From assembly GCF_004343075.1 (NCBI RefSeq), contig NZ_SLXP01000002.1:310001-374000 (forward strand): a stretch of DNA of 64,000 nucleotides. Reading direction: 5' to 3'. Positions within the stretch are counted from its first letter, which is position 1. Each line of letters begins with the position of its first letter. Position numbers and translations under genes: made by a program. The notes below the pieces were generated by a model. The model had not been told where the DNA came from, did no database searches, and was given only the letters and a program-made list of their open reading frames with translations. Of the stretch, positions 56,248-64,000 are shown one piece after another. This DNA comes from Rhodovulum marinum. Its GTDB lineage: Bacteria; Pseudomonadota; Alphaproteobacteria; Rhodobacterales; Rhodobacteraceae.

Positions 56248-56466
56248 ATGGGCATCGACAAGCAAAGCGACCTTGCCGCCAACCTGCAGATCGGGCCGAC
56301 CAGCCTGGGCATGGTGCGGATCTATATCGAGGGCGACGGGTTCGAGTTGCCGATGGATTTCGAACCCGACGAAGCCGAGGAAATCGCCGAAGAGATTCGC
56401 GCCGCCGCGGCGCGTGCCCGCGCGGTCGGCGAGAAACCGGCGAAGAAATCCAAACCTAAGGGCTGA
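56248..56466 (+). CDS. Small conserved-looking protein, unknown (DUF6324-like)
   Basis: 72 residues. SLGMVRIYIEGDGFELPMDF at about residues 19-38 followed by an acidic helix with EAEEIAEEIRAAAARARAV and a Lys-rich tail. I believe this matches DUF6324, small proteins common in Rhodobacteraceae, but cannot confirm. It converges with and overlaps mmcB by 11 bases. Confidence 0.7.
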   Translation: MGIDKQSDLAANLQIGPTSLGMVRIYIEGDGFELPMDFEPDEAEEIAEEIRAAAARARAVGEKPAKKSKPKG

Positions 56467-56917
56467 GCACGGGGTCGCGCAGCGCCTGAAGCCGCAGCGC
56501 GGCGTGCCGGGCGAATTTCTGCGTGACCACCTTGCGCCGCGCGCCGGCCAGCCGTACCTCGGGGGCCTCGCGGACGATCTCGGCGCCATAGCCATCGGCC
56601 AGGATCAACCCGGTTTCGGCGGGCAGCAGATCGGTCGGGAATTCCGCGCCCACCGCCCAGAAGAACCGGTCGCACCAGTCCAGGTAGCCCTGCCACTTGC
56701 GGTCCGAGGTGTAATCGGCCCGGCTCGACTTGCACTCGACGATCCAGACCTCTCCCCGCGGGCCCAGCGCCATCACGTCGACGCGCAGCCCCCCGGTGGG
56801 CACCAGTTCCTCGACACAGGCAAAGCCCAGGTCGCGCAGGTGGCGGCAGACACCGCGGGCGATCAGCTGGCCGGGGGCAAGCGGGGCGGGGGCAGGACGG
56901 GCGGGATCAGCGGACAT
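56456..56917 (-). CDS. mmcB: MmcB family DNA repair nuclease-like protein
   Basis: 153 residues with a PD-(D/E)XK-type core: LRVDVMALGPRGEVWIVECKSSRADYTSDRKW (Asp and Glu-x-Lys spaced as in the fold), then YLDWCDRFFWAV. In Caulobacter MmcB belongs to the SOS regulon and acts with the ImuABC mutagenesis system. No LexA box was looked up. It overlaps the small gene at 56248 and is divergent from the RNA gene that follows. Confidence 0.85.
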   Translation of the reverse strand: MSADPARPAPAPLAPGQLIARGVCRHLRDLGFACVEELVPTGGLRVDVMALGPRGEVWIVECKSSRADYTSDRKWQGYLDWCDRFFWAVGAEFPTDLLPAETGLILADGYGAEIVREAPEVRLAGARRKVVTQKFARHAALRLQALRDPVLSP

Positions 56918-56955
56918 GGCGCCATGATGAACAATCCATGAACATCTGGCAAGAC

Positions 56956-56984
56956 TTGCGGCCGCCCCCGCGCCGCCCTATGTC
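56956..56984 (+). promoter_or_regulatory. Promoter of the structured RNA
   Basis: TTGCGG at 56956-56961, 17 bases, TATGTC at 56979-56984. The expected start, about 56990, is exactly where the closing stem of the RNA begins, which fixes the strand of the RNA gene. Confidence 0.65.
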
Positions 56985-56989
56985 TCGGG

Positions 56990-57168
56990 TCAGGCGGGTT
57001 CTGCCCTTCCCGTGACGAGGTCAAATTCCGGTGGCCTTAAGCAAATCCGAGGGAGCTGGCTCTGTTCGGGTCCTGGCCCGTCTACCTGGCGCCCACCTGT
57101 AGTAACAGGTCCTCGGGAATTCGTTGCCTCAACGGTTGCGGCGGTCCCGCCCCATCCCGCCTGACACA
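56990..57168 (+). ncRNA. ssrS: Long hairpin RNA, probably 6S RNA
   Basis: About 178 bases that fold into one long rod. A closing stem GTCAGGCGGG / CCCGCCTGAC (56989-56998 with 57156-57165); inside it GAGG / CCTC, AATTCC / GGAATT and CCGAGG / CCTCGG (57024-57052 with 57111-57130). Between the last two stems one strand carries an unpaired stretch of about 17 bases (GGTGGCCTTAAGCAAAT, 57030-57046), placed like the central bubble of 6S RNA. Length and shape fit 6S RNA, which mimics an open promoter to bind the housekeeping polymerase. The assignment is by structure and remembered motifs only; the usual neighbour gene (5-formyltetrahydrofolate cyclo-ligase) is not beside it. Confidence 0.6.
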
Positions 57169-57182
57169 CCCGGACCCGCGGT

Positions 57183-57200
57183 GCCGCCCCAAGGGGCGGC
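57183..57200. terminator. Hairpin between the RNA and the next gene
   Basis: A perfect 8-bp stem, GCCGCCCC / GGGGCGGC, around AA. It lies just after the RNA and just before the convergent gene's stop (57215), and could end both. There is no T-run. Confidence 0.4.
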
Positions 57201-57214
57201 GCAGCGGCGCGGGG

Positions 57215-57808
57215 TCATGTTCGCACGGCACCGATGCGGCGCAGGCGCGGGCGGGCGAGCCGCCGGGTTTTGGCGGCCGGTTCCTCGGCGTCGATCAATG
57301 GGGTCGCGTCCACCTCCGCCCCGCGCGCGGGCCGCGACAGGTATCCGCGCGCGCCGTAGCCCGCGACGCCACCGGCGGCCAGCGCCGTCACGATCAGGCC
57401 GGCCGTGAACACCTGGGCAAAGAACAGCGCCACGCCCAGACCCAGGCTTGCGCCCGTCACAAGCCCCACCTTCAGCAACCGCGTCCGCCCCTGCCCCATC
57501 TTCCGGGTCAAGGCCGACAGACGGGCGGCATCCTCGGTCTTGTGCTTGGCAAGCGTCGCCTGGAACCGGGCCTTGGCCGCGGCCAGCCGCTCGGACTGGC
57601 GCGCCTCGGTCAGCCGGCGCTGGTCGCGCAGCAACGTGCCGATCCACAGCGCCGCCAGAAGCCCCGCCCCCAGCGCCGTCGCGATGCCCAGGCCGACAAG
57701 CGCGGGATCGCGGCCATTCAGGACAAGCCAGAGCGGGCCGATGGTCAGGGCCTGCAGCAGCCAGACACCGATCAGAATGCGCATCTCAACGTCCACCCAT
57801 GATCGCAT
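57215..57808 (-). CDS. Unknown membrane protein
   Basis: 197 residues from the ATG at 57808, which has GGAGG only 2 bases before; an ATG at 57784 (MRILIGVW) is as likely. Two hydrophobic hairpins at the start (WLLQALTIGPLWLVL and LGIATALGAGLLAALWIG), a charged helix (about 80-125, KARFQATLAKHKTEDAARL) likely a coiled coil, another hydrophobic pair (VGLVTGASLGLGVALFFAQV and LIVTALAAGGVAGYGARGYL), and a basic tail. No family recognised. Confidence 0.7.
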   Translation of the reverse strand: MRSWVDVEMRILIGVWLLQALTIGPLWLVLNGRDPALVGLGIATALGAGLLAALWIGTLLRDQRRLTEARQSERLAAAKARFQATLAKHKTEDAARLSALTRKMGQGRTRLLKVGLVTGASLGLGVALFFAQVFTAGLIVTALAAGGVAGYGARGYLSRPARGAEVDATPLIDAEEPAAKTRRLARPRLRRIGAVRT

Positions 57809-57898
57809 AGCCTCCAAGTTTGCGACTATAGCGGGCCGGGCGCGGCGATACGAGTCCGGGCGCGGTCGCGGGGCCGGGGCGGAACCGGCGCCTGGCGG

Positions 57899-57925
57899 CA
57901 AAAAAACGGCGGCCCGAGGGCCGCC
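57899..57925 (-). terminator. Intrinsic terminator of the small membrane gene at 57960
   Basis: An 8-bp stem, GGCGGCCC / GGGCCGCC, with GA between. On the minus strand it is followed by a run of six or more T. It ends 34 bases after the stop of the upstream gene. Confidence 0.75.
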
Positions 57926-57959
57926 AGTTTGTGCATCATCCCGAACTCAGGCGTCGTCG

Positions 57960-58292
57960 TCAGCGCGGAAAACGCCGGTCATCCCGCACCGGCACCGGGA
58001 TCGGTGCCAGGGCATCGGCCAGCCCGCGCACGCGCTCCGGCTGGCGCCGGCCGCGCGAGTCGTCATCCTCGTCGCGGGCCAGAGACATCACAGCGATGCC
58101 GAACTGCACGCCCGAGAAGACGATACCGTTGAACATGAACAGCAGAACCCCGGCCAGCCACCCGCCCGAGACATGGGTCACCAGATGCCAGAGGTTCGCG
58201 ACGTTGAAATACATCAGAAGGGCCACGAAAACGCCCGAAAGGACAAAGCCGATGATCGTATGCCGGATGTAGAGGCTCACGAGTTTGGGCAT
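57960..58292 (-). CDS. Two-helix membrane protein, unknown
   Basis: 110 residues from the ATG at 58292 (MPKLVSLYIRH), with GGAG upstream. Two strong membrane helices (TIIGFVLSGVFVALLMYFNV and WLAGVLLFMFNGIVFSGVQFGIAVM) joined by a short loop with conserved-looking WHLVTHVSGG; the C-terminal 40 residues are charged (DEDDDSRGRRQ). No family recognised. It has its own terminator, so it is probably a single-gene transcript. Confidence 0.75.
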   Translation of the reverse strand: MPKLVSLYIRHTIIGFVLSGVFVALLMYFNVANLWHLVTHVSGGWLAGVLLFMFNGIVFSGVQFGIAVMSLARDEDDDSRGRRQPERVRGLADALAPIPVPVRDDRRFPR

Positions 58293-58439
58293 GGATCGTC
58301 TCCGTTGCTTGCCCCTATTACGTAGACATTCGCGATGCGATTCCAAGAAGAATCTTGGGGCACGGTTCCGATCCGGCTTGGCAAGGCGGGCATCGCCCGT
58401 CCATTCTGTGCGTTGCATGATTAACAGAACCTTTCCAAA

Positions 58440-59153
58440 ATGCTCGCCTTAAACGTGTTTTCGCCTGCGCTGGGCACGATCAGCCCCAGCCCGTTCTCGG
58501 TCAAGGCGCTGCTTCTGCTGGAGATGAGCGGGCTGCCTTATACCCGCTGCGCCGGTGACCCGCGCAAGGCGCCGCGGGGCAAGTTGCCGGTGCTGGTCGA
58601 CGGGGGCGAGGTGATTCCCGATTCGGAGGCGATCCGCGCGCACCTGGCCCGCGCCCACGGGTTCGACCCCGACGCGGCGCTGAGCGACCGCCAGCGGGCC
58701 GAGGCGGTGGCGATCCGCGCGCTGGTCGAGGATCATCTTTACTGGGTGCTCGTGCATTCCCGCTGGATCGAGCGGGCCGAGGTCACCCGCGCGGCGTTCT
58801 TCGGCCGGCTGCCCGCCCCCCTGCGCGCGCCGATCTTCGCGCTGGTGCGCCGCCAGGTGGCCCGGGCACTGCACGCCCAGGGCATGGGGCGGCACCCGGC
58901 GGAGGCGATCCATGCGATGGGGGCCGAGGGGCTGGCGGCGCTGGCCGCGCTGGTGGGCGAGGCGCCTTATGTCTTCGGCGAAAGGCCCAGCAGCATCGAC
59001 ACGGTGGTGTTCGGGTTCCTGGAGAACGTGATCGGGGCCGAGATGGACACGCCGCTGAAGGACGCGGCGCTGGGCCTGCCGGCGCTGGTCGACTATCACC
59101 GCCGCCTGCGTGCAGGGATCGCCGCGCCGCTGGTGGCCGGGGGCGCGGGCTAG
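58440..59153 (+). CDS. Glutathione S-transferase-like protein (Tom37/metaxin type)
   Basis: 237 residues with a thioredoxin-like N-terminus (SPFSVKALLLLEMSGLPY, GKLPVLVDGGEVIPDSEAI) followed by a helical C-terminal domain with YVFGERPSSIDTVVFGFLENVI, like the Tom37/metaxin branch of the GST superfamily. The active-site Ser/Cys of catalytic GSTs is not obvious. It ends 4 bases inside the convergent nusB stop. Confidence 0.85.
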   Translation: MLALNVFSPALGTISPSPFSVKALLLLEMSGLPYTRCAGDPRKAPRGKLPVLVDGGEVIPDSEAIRAHLARAHGFDPDAALSDRQRAEAVAIRALVEDHLYWVLVHSRWIERAEVTRAAFFGRLPAPLRAPIFALVRRQVARALHAQGMGRHPAEAIHAMGAEGLAALAALVGEAPYVFGERPSSIDTVVFGFLENVIGAEMDTPLKDAALGLPALVDYHRRLRAGIAAPLVAGGAG

Positions 59154-59617
59154 AACGCCTCGGGCTTGGCCTCGCGCGCCATGTGGTCGAGCACGGCATT
59201 GACGAATTTCGGCTCGCGCCCCTCGGGGAAGAACGCCTTGGCGACGTCGACATATTCGGTGATGACCACCTTGGGCGGGGTCTTGCCGCCGACCAGTTCG
59301 GCGCCGGCGGCGCGGAACAGGGCGCGCAGCGTCGGGTCGATCCGGTCGATCGGCCACTTGGCCACCAGCGCGCGGTCGGTCATCTGGTCGATCTTGGCCT
59401 GCCAGTTCACCGCGCCTTCCAGCGTGGCGCGGAACAGGTCCACGTCGCCCTCGGCCAGGTCCTCGCCCTCTTCATAGCCGATGCCGAAGCGCCAATCCTC
59501 GAACTCGCGCCGGACGGCGTCGACGCTTTGGCCCGACTGTTCCATCTGGAACAGCGCCTGCACGGCATAGAGCCGGGCGGCGGATTTCATCTGGCGTTTC
59601 TCGGCAGCGGAGGTCAT
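59150..59617 (-). CDS. nusB: Transcription antitermination factor NusB
   Basis: 155 residues from the ATG at 59617, which overlaps the ribH stop by 4 bases. All-helical RNA-binding protein of rRNA antitermination: SAARLYAVQALFQMEQSG at the start and ITEYVDVAKAFFPEGREPKFVNAVLDHM at the C-terminal end are family motifs. It is last in the riboflavin run, as in many alphaproteobacteria. Confidence 0.96.
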   Translation of the reverse strand: MTSAAEKRQMKSAARLYAVQALFQMEQSGQSVDAVRREFEDWRFGIGYEEGEDLAEGDVDLFRATLEGAVNWQAKIDQMTDRALVAKWPIDRIDPTLRALFRAAGAELVGGKTPPKVVITEYVDVAKAFFPEGREPKFVNAVLDHMAREAKPEAF

Positions 59618-60153
59618 GCGCGGTCGCTCCCCTCGGCGATCTGGAAGCTGCCGGCGGGCTTGAAGCCGACGCCCTTGGTCTGGCCGCCCCACTTGCGGGC
59701 CAGCGCGATCAGGTGCAGCGCAGCGGCCGCCGCCCCGCCGCCCTTGTCCATGTCGGCGGGGTTCGCCCGCTCGACCGCCTGTTCGTGGTTTTCCACGGTC
59801 AGGATGCCGTTGCCGATCAGCGCGCCCTGAAGGCCCAACAGCGTCAGGCCGCGCGAACTGTCGTTGCAGACGGTTTCGTAATGCGTCGTTGCCCCGCGGA
59901 TCACGCAGCCCAGCGCGACATAACCGTCATAGTTCGACATCCGGTGCGCCAGCGCGATGGCGGGCGGCAGTTCCAGCGCGCCCGGCACCTGGACCATGTC
60001 ATGGGTGGCGCCGGCCTGTTCCAGTTTCGCGGTCGCCCCGGCGATCAGCATGTCGGCGATGTCGCGATAGAACGGCGCGACCGCGATCAGCAGTTTCACC
60101 GGCTTGTCGAAGCTGGGCAGTTCAAGGATGTGATGGGGGTCCTGGTCGGCCAT
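59614..60153 (-). CDS. ribH: 6,7-dimethyl-8-ribityllumazine synthase
   Basis: Condenses the butanone phosphate made by RibB with the ribitylamino-uracil. 179 residues with VPGALELPPAIALAH near residue 60, GCVIRGATTHYETVCNDSSRGL (about 92-113), and NHEQAVERA with the phosphate-binding region. It is 3 bases from ribBA and overlaps nusB. Confidence 0.96.
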   Translation of the reverse strand: MADQDPHHILELPSFDKPVKLLIAVAPFYRDIADMLIAGATAKLEQAGATHDMVQVPGALELPPAIALAHRMSNYDGYVALGCVIRGATTHYETVCNDSSRGLTLLGLQGALIGNGILTVENHEQAVERANPADMDKGGGAAAAALHLIALARKWGGQTKGVGFKPAGSFQIAEGSDRA

Positions 60154-60156
60154 GGC

Positions 60157-61269
60157 TCAGCCCTTTCCGTCGATCTTGCGGGTGCCCTCGATCGAGAGCC
60201 CGTAGGCCTCGAGCCCGACCACCTTGGGCAGGGGGGAATTGGTCAGAAGTTCCAGCCGGTGCAGGCCCAGCGCGGCCAGGATCTGCGCGCCCAGCCCGTA
60301 TTGCCGCAGCGTCTGCGGCGAGGCGGCGCCCTCGACGGCAAGTTTCATCGTGGTATCGCGCAACAGCACTACCACGCCGCGCCCCTCGTCGGCGATGATG
60401 CCCATCGCGCGGGCCAGTTCCCCCGGCGCGTGCGGGCCCAGGCCCAGAACGTCCTGCAGCGGGTCGAGCGCGTGCATCCGCACCAGAACCGGTTCCGGGC
60501 TGGAAATGTCGCCCTTGGTCAGCACGACATGCTCGGCGCCCTGGGTTTCATCGGTAAAAACCCGCATCAGCCAGTCGCCGCCATGGGCCGAGGTGACGGG
60601 GCGCACGGCGGTTTCGTTCACCAGGTTGTCGTGGCGCCGGCGATAGGCGATCAGGTCGGAGATCGTGCCGATCTTGAGCCCGTGCCGCTGGGCAAAGGTC
60701 ACCAGGTCGGGCAGCCGTGCCATGGTGCCGTCCTCGTTCATGATCTCGCAGATCACGCCCGAGGGGTTCAGGCCCGCCAGGCGGGAGACATCCACCGCCG
60801 CCTCGGTATGGCCCGCGCGCACCAGAACGCCGCCGTCGCGGGCGCGCAGCGGAAAGACATGGCCCGGGGTGGCGATGTCGCGCGCACCCTTGCCCGCGTC
60901 GATGGCCACGGCCACGGTGCGCGCCCGGTCATGCGCCGAGATGCCCGTGGTCACGCCCTCGCGGGCCTCGATCGACAGGGTAAAAGCGGTTTCGTGGCGC
61001 GAGGAGTTCTGCGAGGACATCAGCGGCAGGCCCAGCGCATCCACCCGTTCGCCGGTCAGCGCCAGGCAGATCAGCCCGCGCCCATGGGTCGCCATGAAGT
61101 TGATCGCCTCGGGCGTGGCCATCTGCGCGGGGATCACGAGGTCGCCCTCGTTTTCCCGGTCCTCGTGGTCGACCAGGATGAACATCCGGCCGTTGCGGGC
61201 ATCGTCGAGGATTTCCTCGGTCGAGGAAATCGCGTCATGCCAGGTTTCGGCGGCGGAATCGGAATCCAT
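60157..61269 (-). CDS. ribB: 3,4-dihydroxy-2-butanone 4-phosphate synthase with degenerate GTP cyclohydrolase II-like domain
   Basis: 370 residues. The N-terminal RibB domain is complete: DHEDRENEGDLVIPAQ near 34-49, HGRGLICLALT and GHTEAAVDVSRLAGL. The C-terminal 160 residues align in layout with GTP cyclohydrolase II (RibA) but have none of the zinc-binding Cys residues, and the middle reads HVVLTKGDISSPEPVLVRMHALDPL instead. So RibB activity is expected, and RibA activity is not. Such fusions are known from alphaproteobacteria. Co-transcribed with ribE, ribH and nusB. Confidence 0.9.
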   Translation of the reverse strand: MDSDSAAETWHDAISSTEEILDDARNGRMFILVDHEDRENEGDLVIPAQMATPEAINFMATHGRGLICLALTGERVDALGLPLMSSQNSSRHETAFTLSIEAREGVTTGISAHDRARTVAVAIDAGKGARDIATPGHVFPLRARDGGVLVRAGHTEAAVDVSRLAGLNPSGVICEIMNEDGTMARLPDLVTFAQRHGLKIGTISDLIAYRRRHDNLVNETAVRPVTSAHGGDWLMRVFTDETQGAEHVVLTKGDISSPEPVLVRMHALDPLQDVLGLGPHAPGELARAMGIIADEGRGVVVLLRDTTMKLAVEGAASPQTLRQYGLGAQILAALGLHRLELLTNSPLPKVVGLEAYGLSIEGTRKIDGKG

Positions 61270-61391
61270 GGTCTGCCCTTGCGGTTGGATCGTCGCGAGG
61301 CAGATAGACCATCTGGCAGACGGGTGCCAGAGGCGGATCGGCGCGCCGATCCAGTGCCCGGCCCGCGTGGCGGCGGCGGCCCGCCGGACGA

Positions 61392-61994
61392 TCAGGTCGG
61401 GAATTCGTTCAGGCGCGCGACATAGCGGGCCAGCGTGTCGATCTCGAGGTTCACCATGTCGCCGACCCTGGACAGGCCCCAGGTAGTGACCTCCTTGGTG
61501 TGCGGGATGAAGTTGACGCCGAAGGTCGCGCCTTCGACCTCGTTCACGGTCAGGGAGGTGCCGTTCAGCGCGACCGACCCCTTGGGCGCGATGAATTTCG
61601 CCAGCGCGTCGGGCGCACGGAAGGTGAACCGCGTGCTGTCGCCCTCATCCGTCATCGCGATGATCTCGGCCAGCCCGTCGACATGGCCCGACACGATATG
61701 GCCGCCCAATTCGTCGCCCACCTTCAGCGCGCGTTCCAGGTTGATCCGGCTGCCCTCGGCCCAGGTGCCCAGGTTGGTCTTGGACAAGGTCTCGGCCGAG
61801 AAGGACACCTCGAACCAGGCGCCCACCCCCTCCGCGCCCCGGTCGACCACCGTCAGGCAGACCCCGTCGCAGGCGATCGAGGCGCCGATCTCGATGCTGT
61901 CGGGCGCATAGCCGCAGCCGATCCGCGCGAGGGTGTCGCCCCGCTTTTCCAGCGCCTTGACGGTGCCGATATCGGAGATGATGCCGGTGAACAT
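61392..61994 (-). CDS. ribE: Riboflavin synthase alpha chain
   Basis: 200 residues in two similar halves: MFTGIISDIGTVKALE with GASIACDGVCLTVVD, and a second with GHIVSGHVDGLAEI and GSVALNGTSLTVNEV. Catalyses dismutation of lumazine to riboflavin. First gene of the leftward run in this window; ribD and nrdR, which often precede it, are absent. A 122-base gap to ribBA holds no gene. Confidence 0.96.
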   Translation of the reverse strand: MFTGIISDIGTVKALEKRGDTLARIGCGYAPDSIEIGASIACDGVCLTVVDRGAEGVGAWFEVSFSAETLSKTNLGTWAEGSRINLERALKVGDELGGHIVSGHVDGLAEIIAMTDEGDSTRFTFRAPDALAKFIAPKGSVALNGTSLTVNEVEGATFGVNFIPHTKEVTTWGLSRVGDMVNLEIDTLARYVARLNEFPT

Positions 61995-62108
61995 GGGCTG
62001 CGCTCCTTTGCCGTTGCGCGCCCGACCTAGCGGCTGGCCCGGTCAAGGGCAAGCGGCAGGGCGCCGCGTCCGCTTTCGCTCTTTCGCGCTGCCCGAAAAG
62101 ATGGCCCA

Positions 62109-63410
62109 ATGCCGCCGATGGCACAGTCTTCGGGCATTACGCGGCGCTTTCTGCTCCTTCAGGGGCCGCACGGGCCATTCTTCGACCGGCTGGGGCGGGG
62201 CCTGCGGGCGGCGGGGGCGCAGGTCTGGCGCGCGGGGTTCAACCGTGGCGACCGGGCGTTCTGGTCGGACGCGGCGCACTACCTGGCGGTGACCTGCCCG
62301 GCCGCGGACTGGCCGGCGCATTGCGCGGCCCTGCTGGACCGGCTGGGGATCACCGATATCGTGCTGTATGGCGACACCCGGCCGGTTCATGCCGCGGCGA
62401 TCGCGGCGGCGCGGGCGCGGGGCGTGACGGTCCACATCTTCGAAGAGGGCTACCTGCGCCCCTGGTGGGTGACCTATGAACGGGACGGCGCGAACGGGCA
62501 TTCGCGGCTGATGGGCCTGTCGATGGCCGAGATCGCCGCCCGGCTGCGGGGCGAGGGGCCGCCCGTGGCCGAGGCGCCGGCCCACTGGGGCGACATGCGC
62601 GAACATGTCTTCTATGGCGCGCTGTATCACGGGCTGGTGATGGCGCCATCGCGCCGCTATCGGCATTACCGGCCCCATCGCGGGTTGCCGGTGAGTGCCG
62701 AATTCGCGCTGTACCTGCGCCGGCTTGCCCTGTTGCCCGCCCATATCGCCGCGCGTTTCGCCGCGACGCGGGCGATCAGGCGGGGGGGCTTTGCCTATCA
62801 CCTTGTGCTGCTGCAACTGGCCCATGACGCAAGCTTTCGCCACCATGGGCCGTTCGACCGGATCGAGGATTTCCTGGCGCGGTGCGTCGAGGGGTTCGCC
62901 GCCGGTGCGCCCGCCCATCACCACCTGGTGTTCAAGGCACACCCGCTGGAGGACGGGCGCAGCCCCCTGCCCCGCAGTCTCCGCGCGCTGGCCCGCGCGC
63001 ATGGGCTGGCGGGACGGGTGCATTACGTACCGGGGGGCAAGCTCGCGCCGCTGCTGGACGGGGCGAAAAGCGCGGTGACGGTGAATTCCACCGCCGGGCA
63101 ACAGGCGTTGTGGCGCGGTCTGCCGCTGCGGGTCTTCGGGGCGGCGGTCTATGGCAAGCCCGAACTGGTTTCGGACCAGCCGCTGGCCGAGTTCTTCGCC
63201 GCGCCGCGCCGCCCCGACGCGGATGCCTATCGTGTTTTCCGGCGGTTCCTGCTGGAAACCAGCCAGGTGCCGGGCGGATTCTACTCGCGCCGCGGGCGCG
63301 ACCAGCTGATGCGCCAGGTGGTCGACATGGTGCTGGACGCGGCCGATCCCTACGAGGCGCGCCCGCGACCGGCCGCGGCGGCGGCGCAACACCTGCGGCT
63401 TGCGGGATAG
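62109..63410 (+). CDS. KpsS-like capsule polysaccharide biosynthesis protein
   Basis: 433 residues from the ATG at 62109 (an ATG 9 bases later is possible). GITRRFLLLQGPHGPFFDRLGRGL near the start, IFEEGYLRPWW about 113, HHHLVFKAHPLEDGR and VTVNSTAGQQALWRGLPL in the C-terminal half match KpsS/LipB-type capsule glycosyltransferases, which add beta-Kdo to the lipid anchor in E. coli. It precedes a polysaccharide export gene, so a capsule or exopolysaccharide locus begins here. Confidence 0.88.
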   Translation: MPPMAQSSGITRRFLLLQGPHGPFFDRLGRGLRAAGAQVWRAGFNRGDRAFWSDAAHYLAVTCPAADWPAHCAALLDRLGITDIVLYGDTRPVHAAAIAAARARGVTVHIFEEGYLRPWWVTYERDGANGHSRLMGLSMAEIAARLRGEGPPVAEAPAHWGDMREHVFYGALYHGLVMAPSRRYRHYRPHRGLPVSAEFALYLRRLALLPAHIAARFAATRAIRRGGFAYHLVLLQLAHDASFRHHGPFDRIEDFLARCVEGFAAGAPAHHHLVFKAHPLEDGRSPLPRSLRALARAHGLAGRVHYVPGGKLAPLLDGAKSAVTVNSTAGQQALWRGLPLRVFGAAVYGKPELVSDQPLAEFFAAPRRPDADAYRVFRRFLLETSQVPGGFYSRRGRDQLMRQVVDMVLDAADPYEARPRPAAAAAQHLRLAG

Positions 63411-63537
63411 CACCGGCCCTCGACAGGCTGGCCAGAGCCACCCGAAGCCTGTAGGCTGAAGGCAAATTATCGAGGCGGCATCAAGCCGTCCGGGACGATC
63501 CTGAGGCAGTCAAAAGCAAGAACGAGGAAGCCGAGCA

Positions 63538-64000
63538 GTGAAAATCATGCATTCCCGGGGGGCAAGGGCGGTGGCCCTGCTGGCCCTCGTGGCGACCGTG
63601 AGCGCCTGCGGCCTGCCGCGCTCCGGCCCGAACAAGCGCGAAATCTACCAGGGCTCGGTTCAGAAACAGGGCGACGCCTTCGTCGTGGCGGTGAACGATC
63701 GGGTGACCCGGGCCACGGCGGTGACCCCCGCGATCGGCTTTCCGCCCGAGTTCCGCGGCGCGGGCCTGGTGACATCCGACATCATCCGCAACGGCGACGT
63801 ACTGGGCCTGACGATCTACGAGAACGTCGATGACGGGCTGCTGGCACAGGCCGGCGGCAATGCCGCGGCCCTGAGCGAGGTGCAGGTGGACGATTCGGGG
63901 TTCATCTTCATCCCCTATGCCGGGCGCATCCGCGCCGCTGGCAACACCCCCGAACGGCTGCGCCAGATCATCACCGAGAAGCTGGACGCCCAGACCCCCG
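63538..64000 (+). CDS. Wza/KpsD-type polysaccharide export lipoprotein, cut by the window end
   Basis: The start is a GTG at 63538 with AGGAAG 7 bases before (an ATG at 63547 is alternative). A lipoprotein signal peptide ends in TVSAC (lipidated Cys24), followed by a polysaccharide-export domain with IRNGDVLGLTIYEN and a repeat beginning AALSEVQVDDSGFIFIPYAG. 154 residues are seen of a protein normally about 370-380. Forms the outer-membrane channel for capsule export. It lies 127 bases after the KpsS-like gene on the same strand. Confidence 0.88.
   Translation, partial: MKIMHSRGARAVALLALVATVSACGLPRSGPNKREIYQGSVQKQGDAFVVAVNDRVTRATAVTPAIGFPPEFRGAGLVTSDIIRNGDVLGLTIYENVDDGLLAQAGGNAAALSEVQVDDSGFIFIPYAGRIRAAGNTPERLRQIITEKLDAQTP

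Noticed and set aside
61995-62108. FMN riboswitch ahead of ribE
   Set aside because: The gap is only 114 bases and shows none of the conserved RFN boxes.

Overview
The window is about 64 kb of very GC-rich DNA from an alphaproteobacterium, most likely a member of the Rhodobacteraceae. The reasons are the gene order of the division cluster, the DUF2484 gene between murC and murB, a tRNA-His with no G-1 and A73 as discriminator, a VPLPA-CTERM surface protein, and a row of CCUCCUCCC stem-loop RNAs of the kind described in Rhodobacter. No species is claimed.

Region 1 (1-28,600) is one long division and cell-wall (dcw) cluster. It is read leftward from a 10-bp-phased TGGGA array, the probable MraZ operator: mraZ, rsmH, ftsL, ftsI, murE, murF, mraY, a small membrane gene, murD, ftsW, murG, murC, an APC-type permease, DUF2484, a three-helix protein, murB, ddl, ftsQ, ftsA, ftsZ, lpxC, bamD and a 3'-truncated recN. 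Many neighbours overlap by 1 or 4 bases. There are two foreign-looking interruptions. A divergent ornithine decarboxylase and lactate dehydrogenase pair lies among hairpin repeats between murD and ftsW. A rightward gene with its own promoter lies between ftsA and ftsZ.

Region 2 (28,600-42,300) holds mrp, four tandem CCUCCUCCC stem-loop RNAs, a Hint-domain protein, a UvrD/PcrA helicase, a small lipoprotein, pyruvate carboxylase with a TTG start, a VPLPA-CTERM protein, tRNA-Gly(GCC), an NnrU-family membrane protein, a DUF411 protein and a di-haem cytochrome c.

Region 3 (42,500-53,800) is accessory. Two hybrid histidine kinases of the same design face each other around a MarR regulator and a lone receiver. 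Beside them are a trypsin-like protease fused to a NUC1-type nuclease and, tail to tail with it, an LCAT-like hydrolase with a C-terminal beta domain; these two are the best candidates for an undescribed system. An acetamidase/formamidase, a hotdog thioesterase, a GFA/CENP-V protein and a lone Lrp ligand-binding domain follow.

Region 4 (53,900-64,000) holds hisB-hisH, a CATATG repeat array, a CDP-alcohol phosphatidyltransferase, tRNA-His, mmcB, a highly paired RNA that is probably 6S RNA, several small membrane proteins, the ribE-ribBA-ribH-nusB run, and the start of a capsule locus (KpsS-like and Wza-like genes). The last gene runs off the window.
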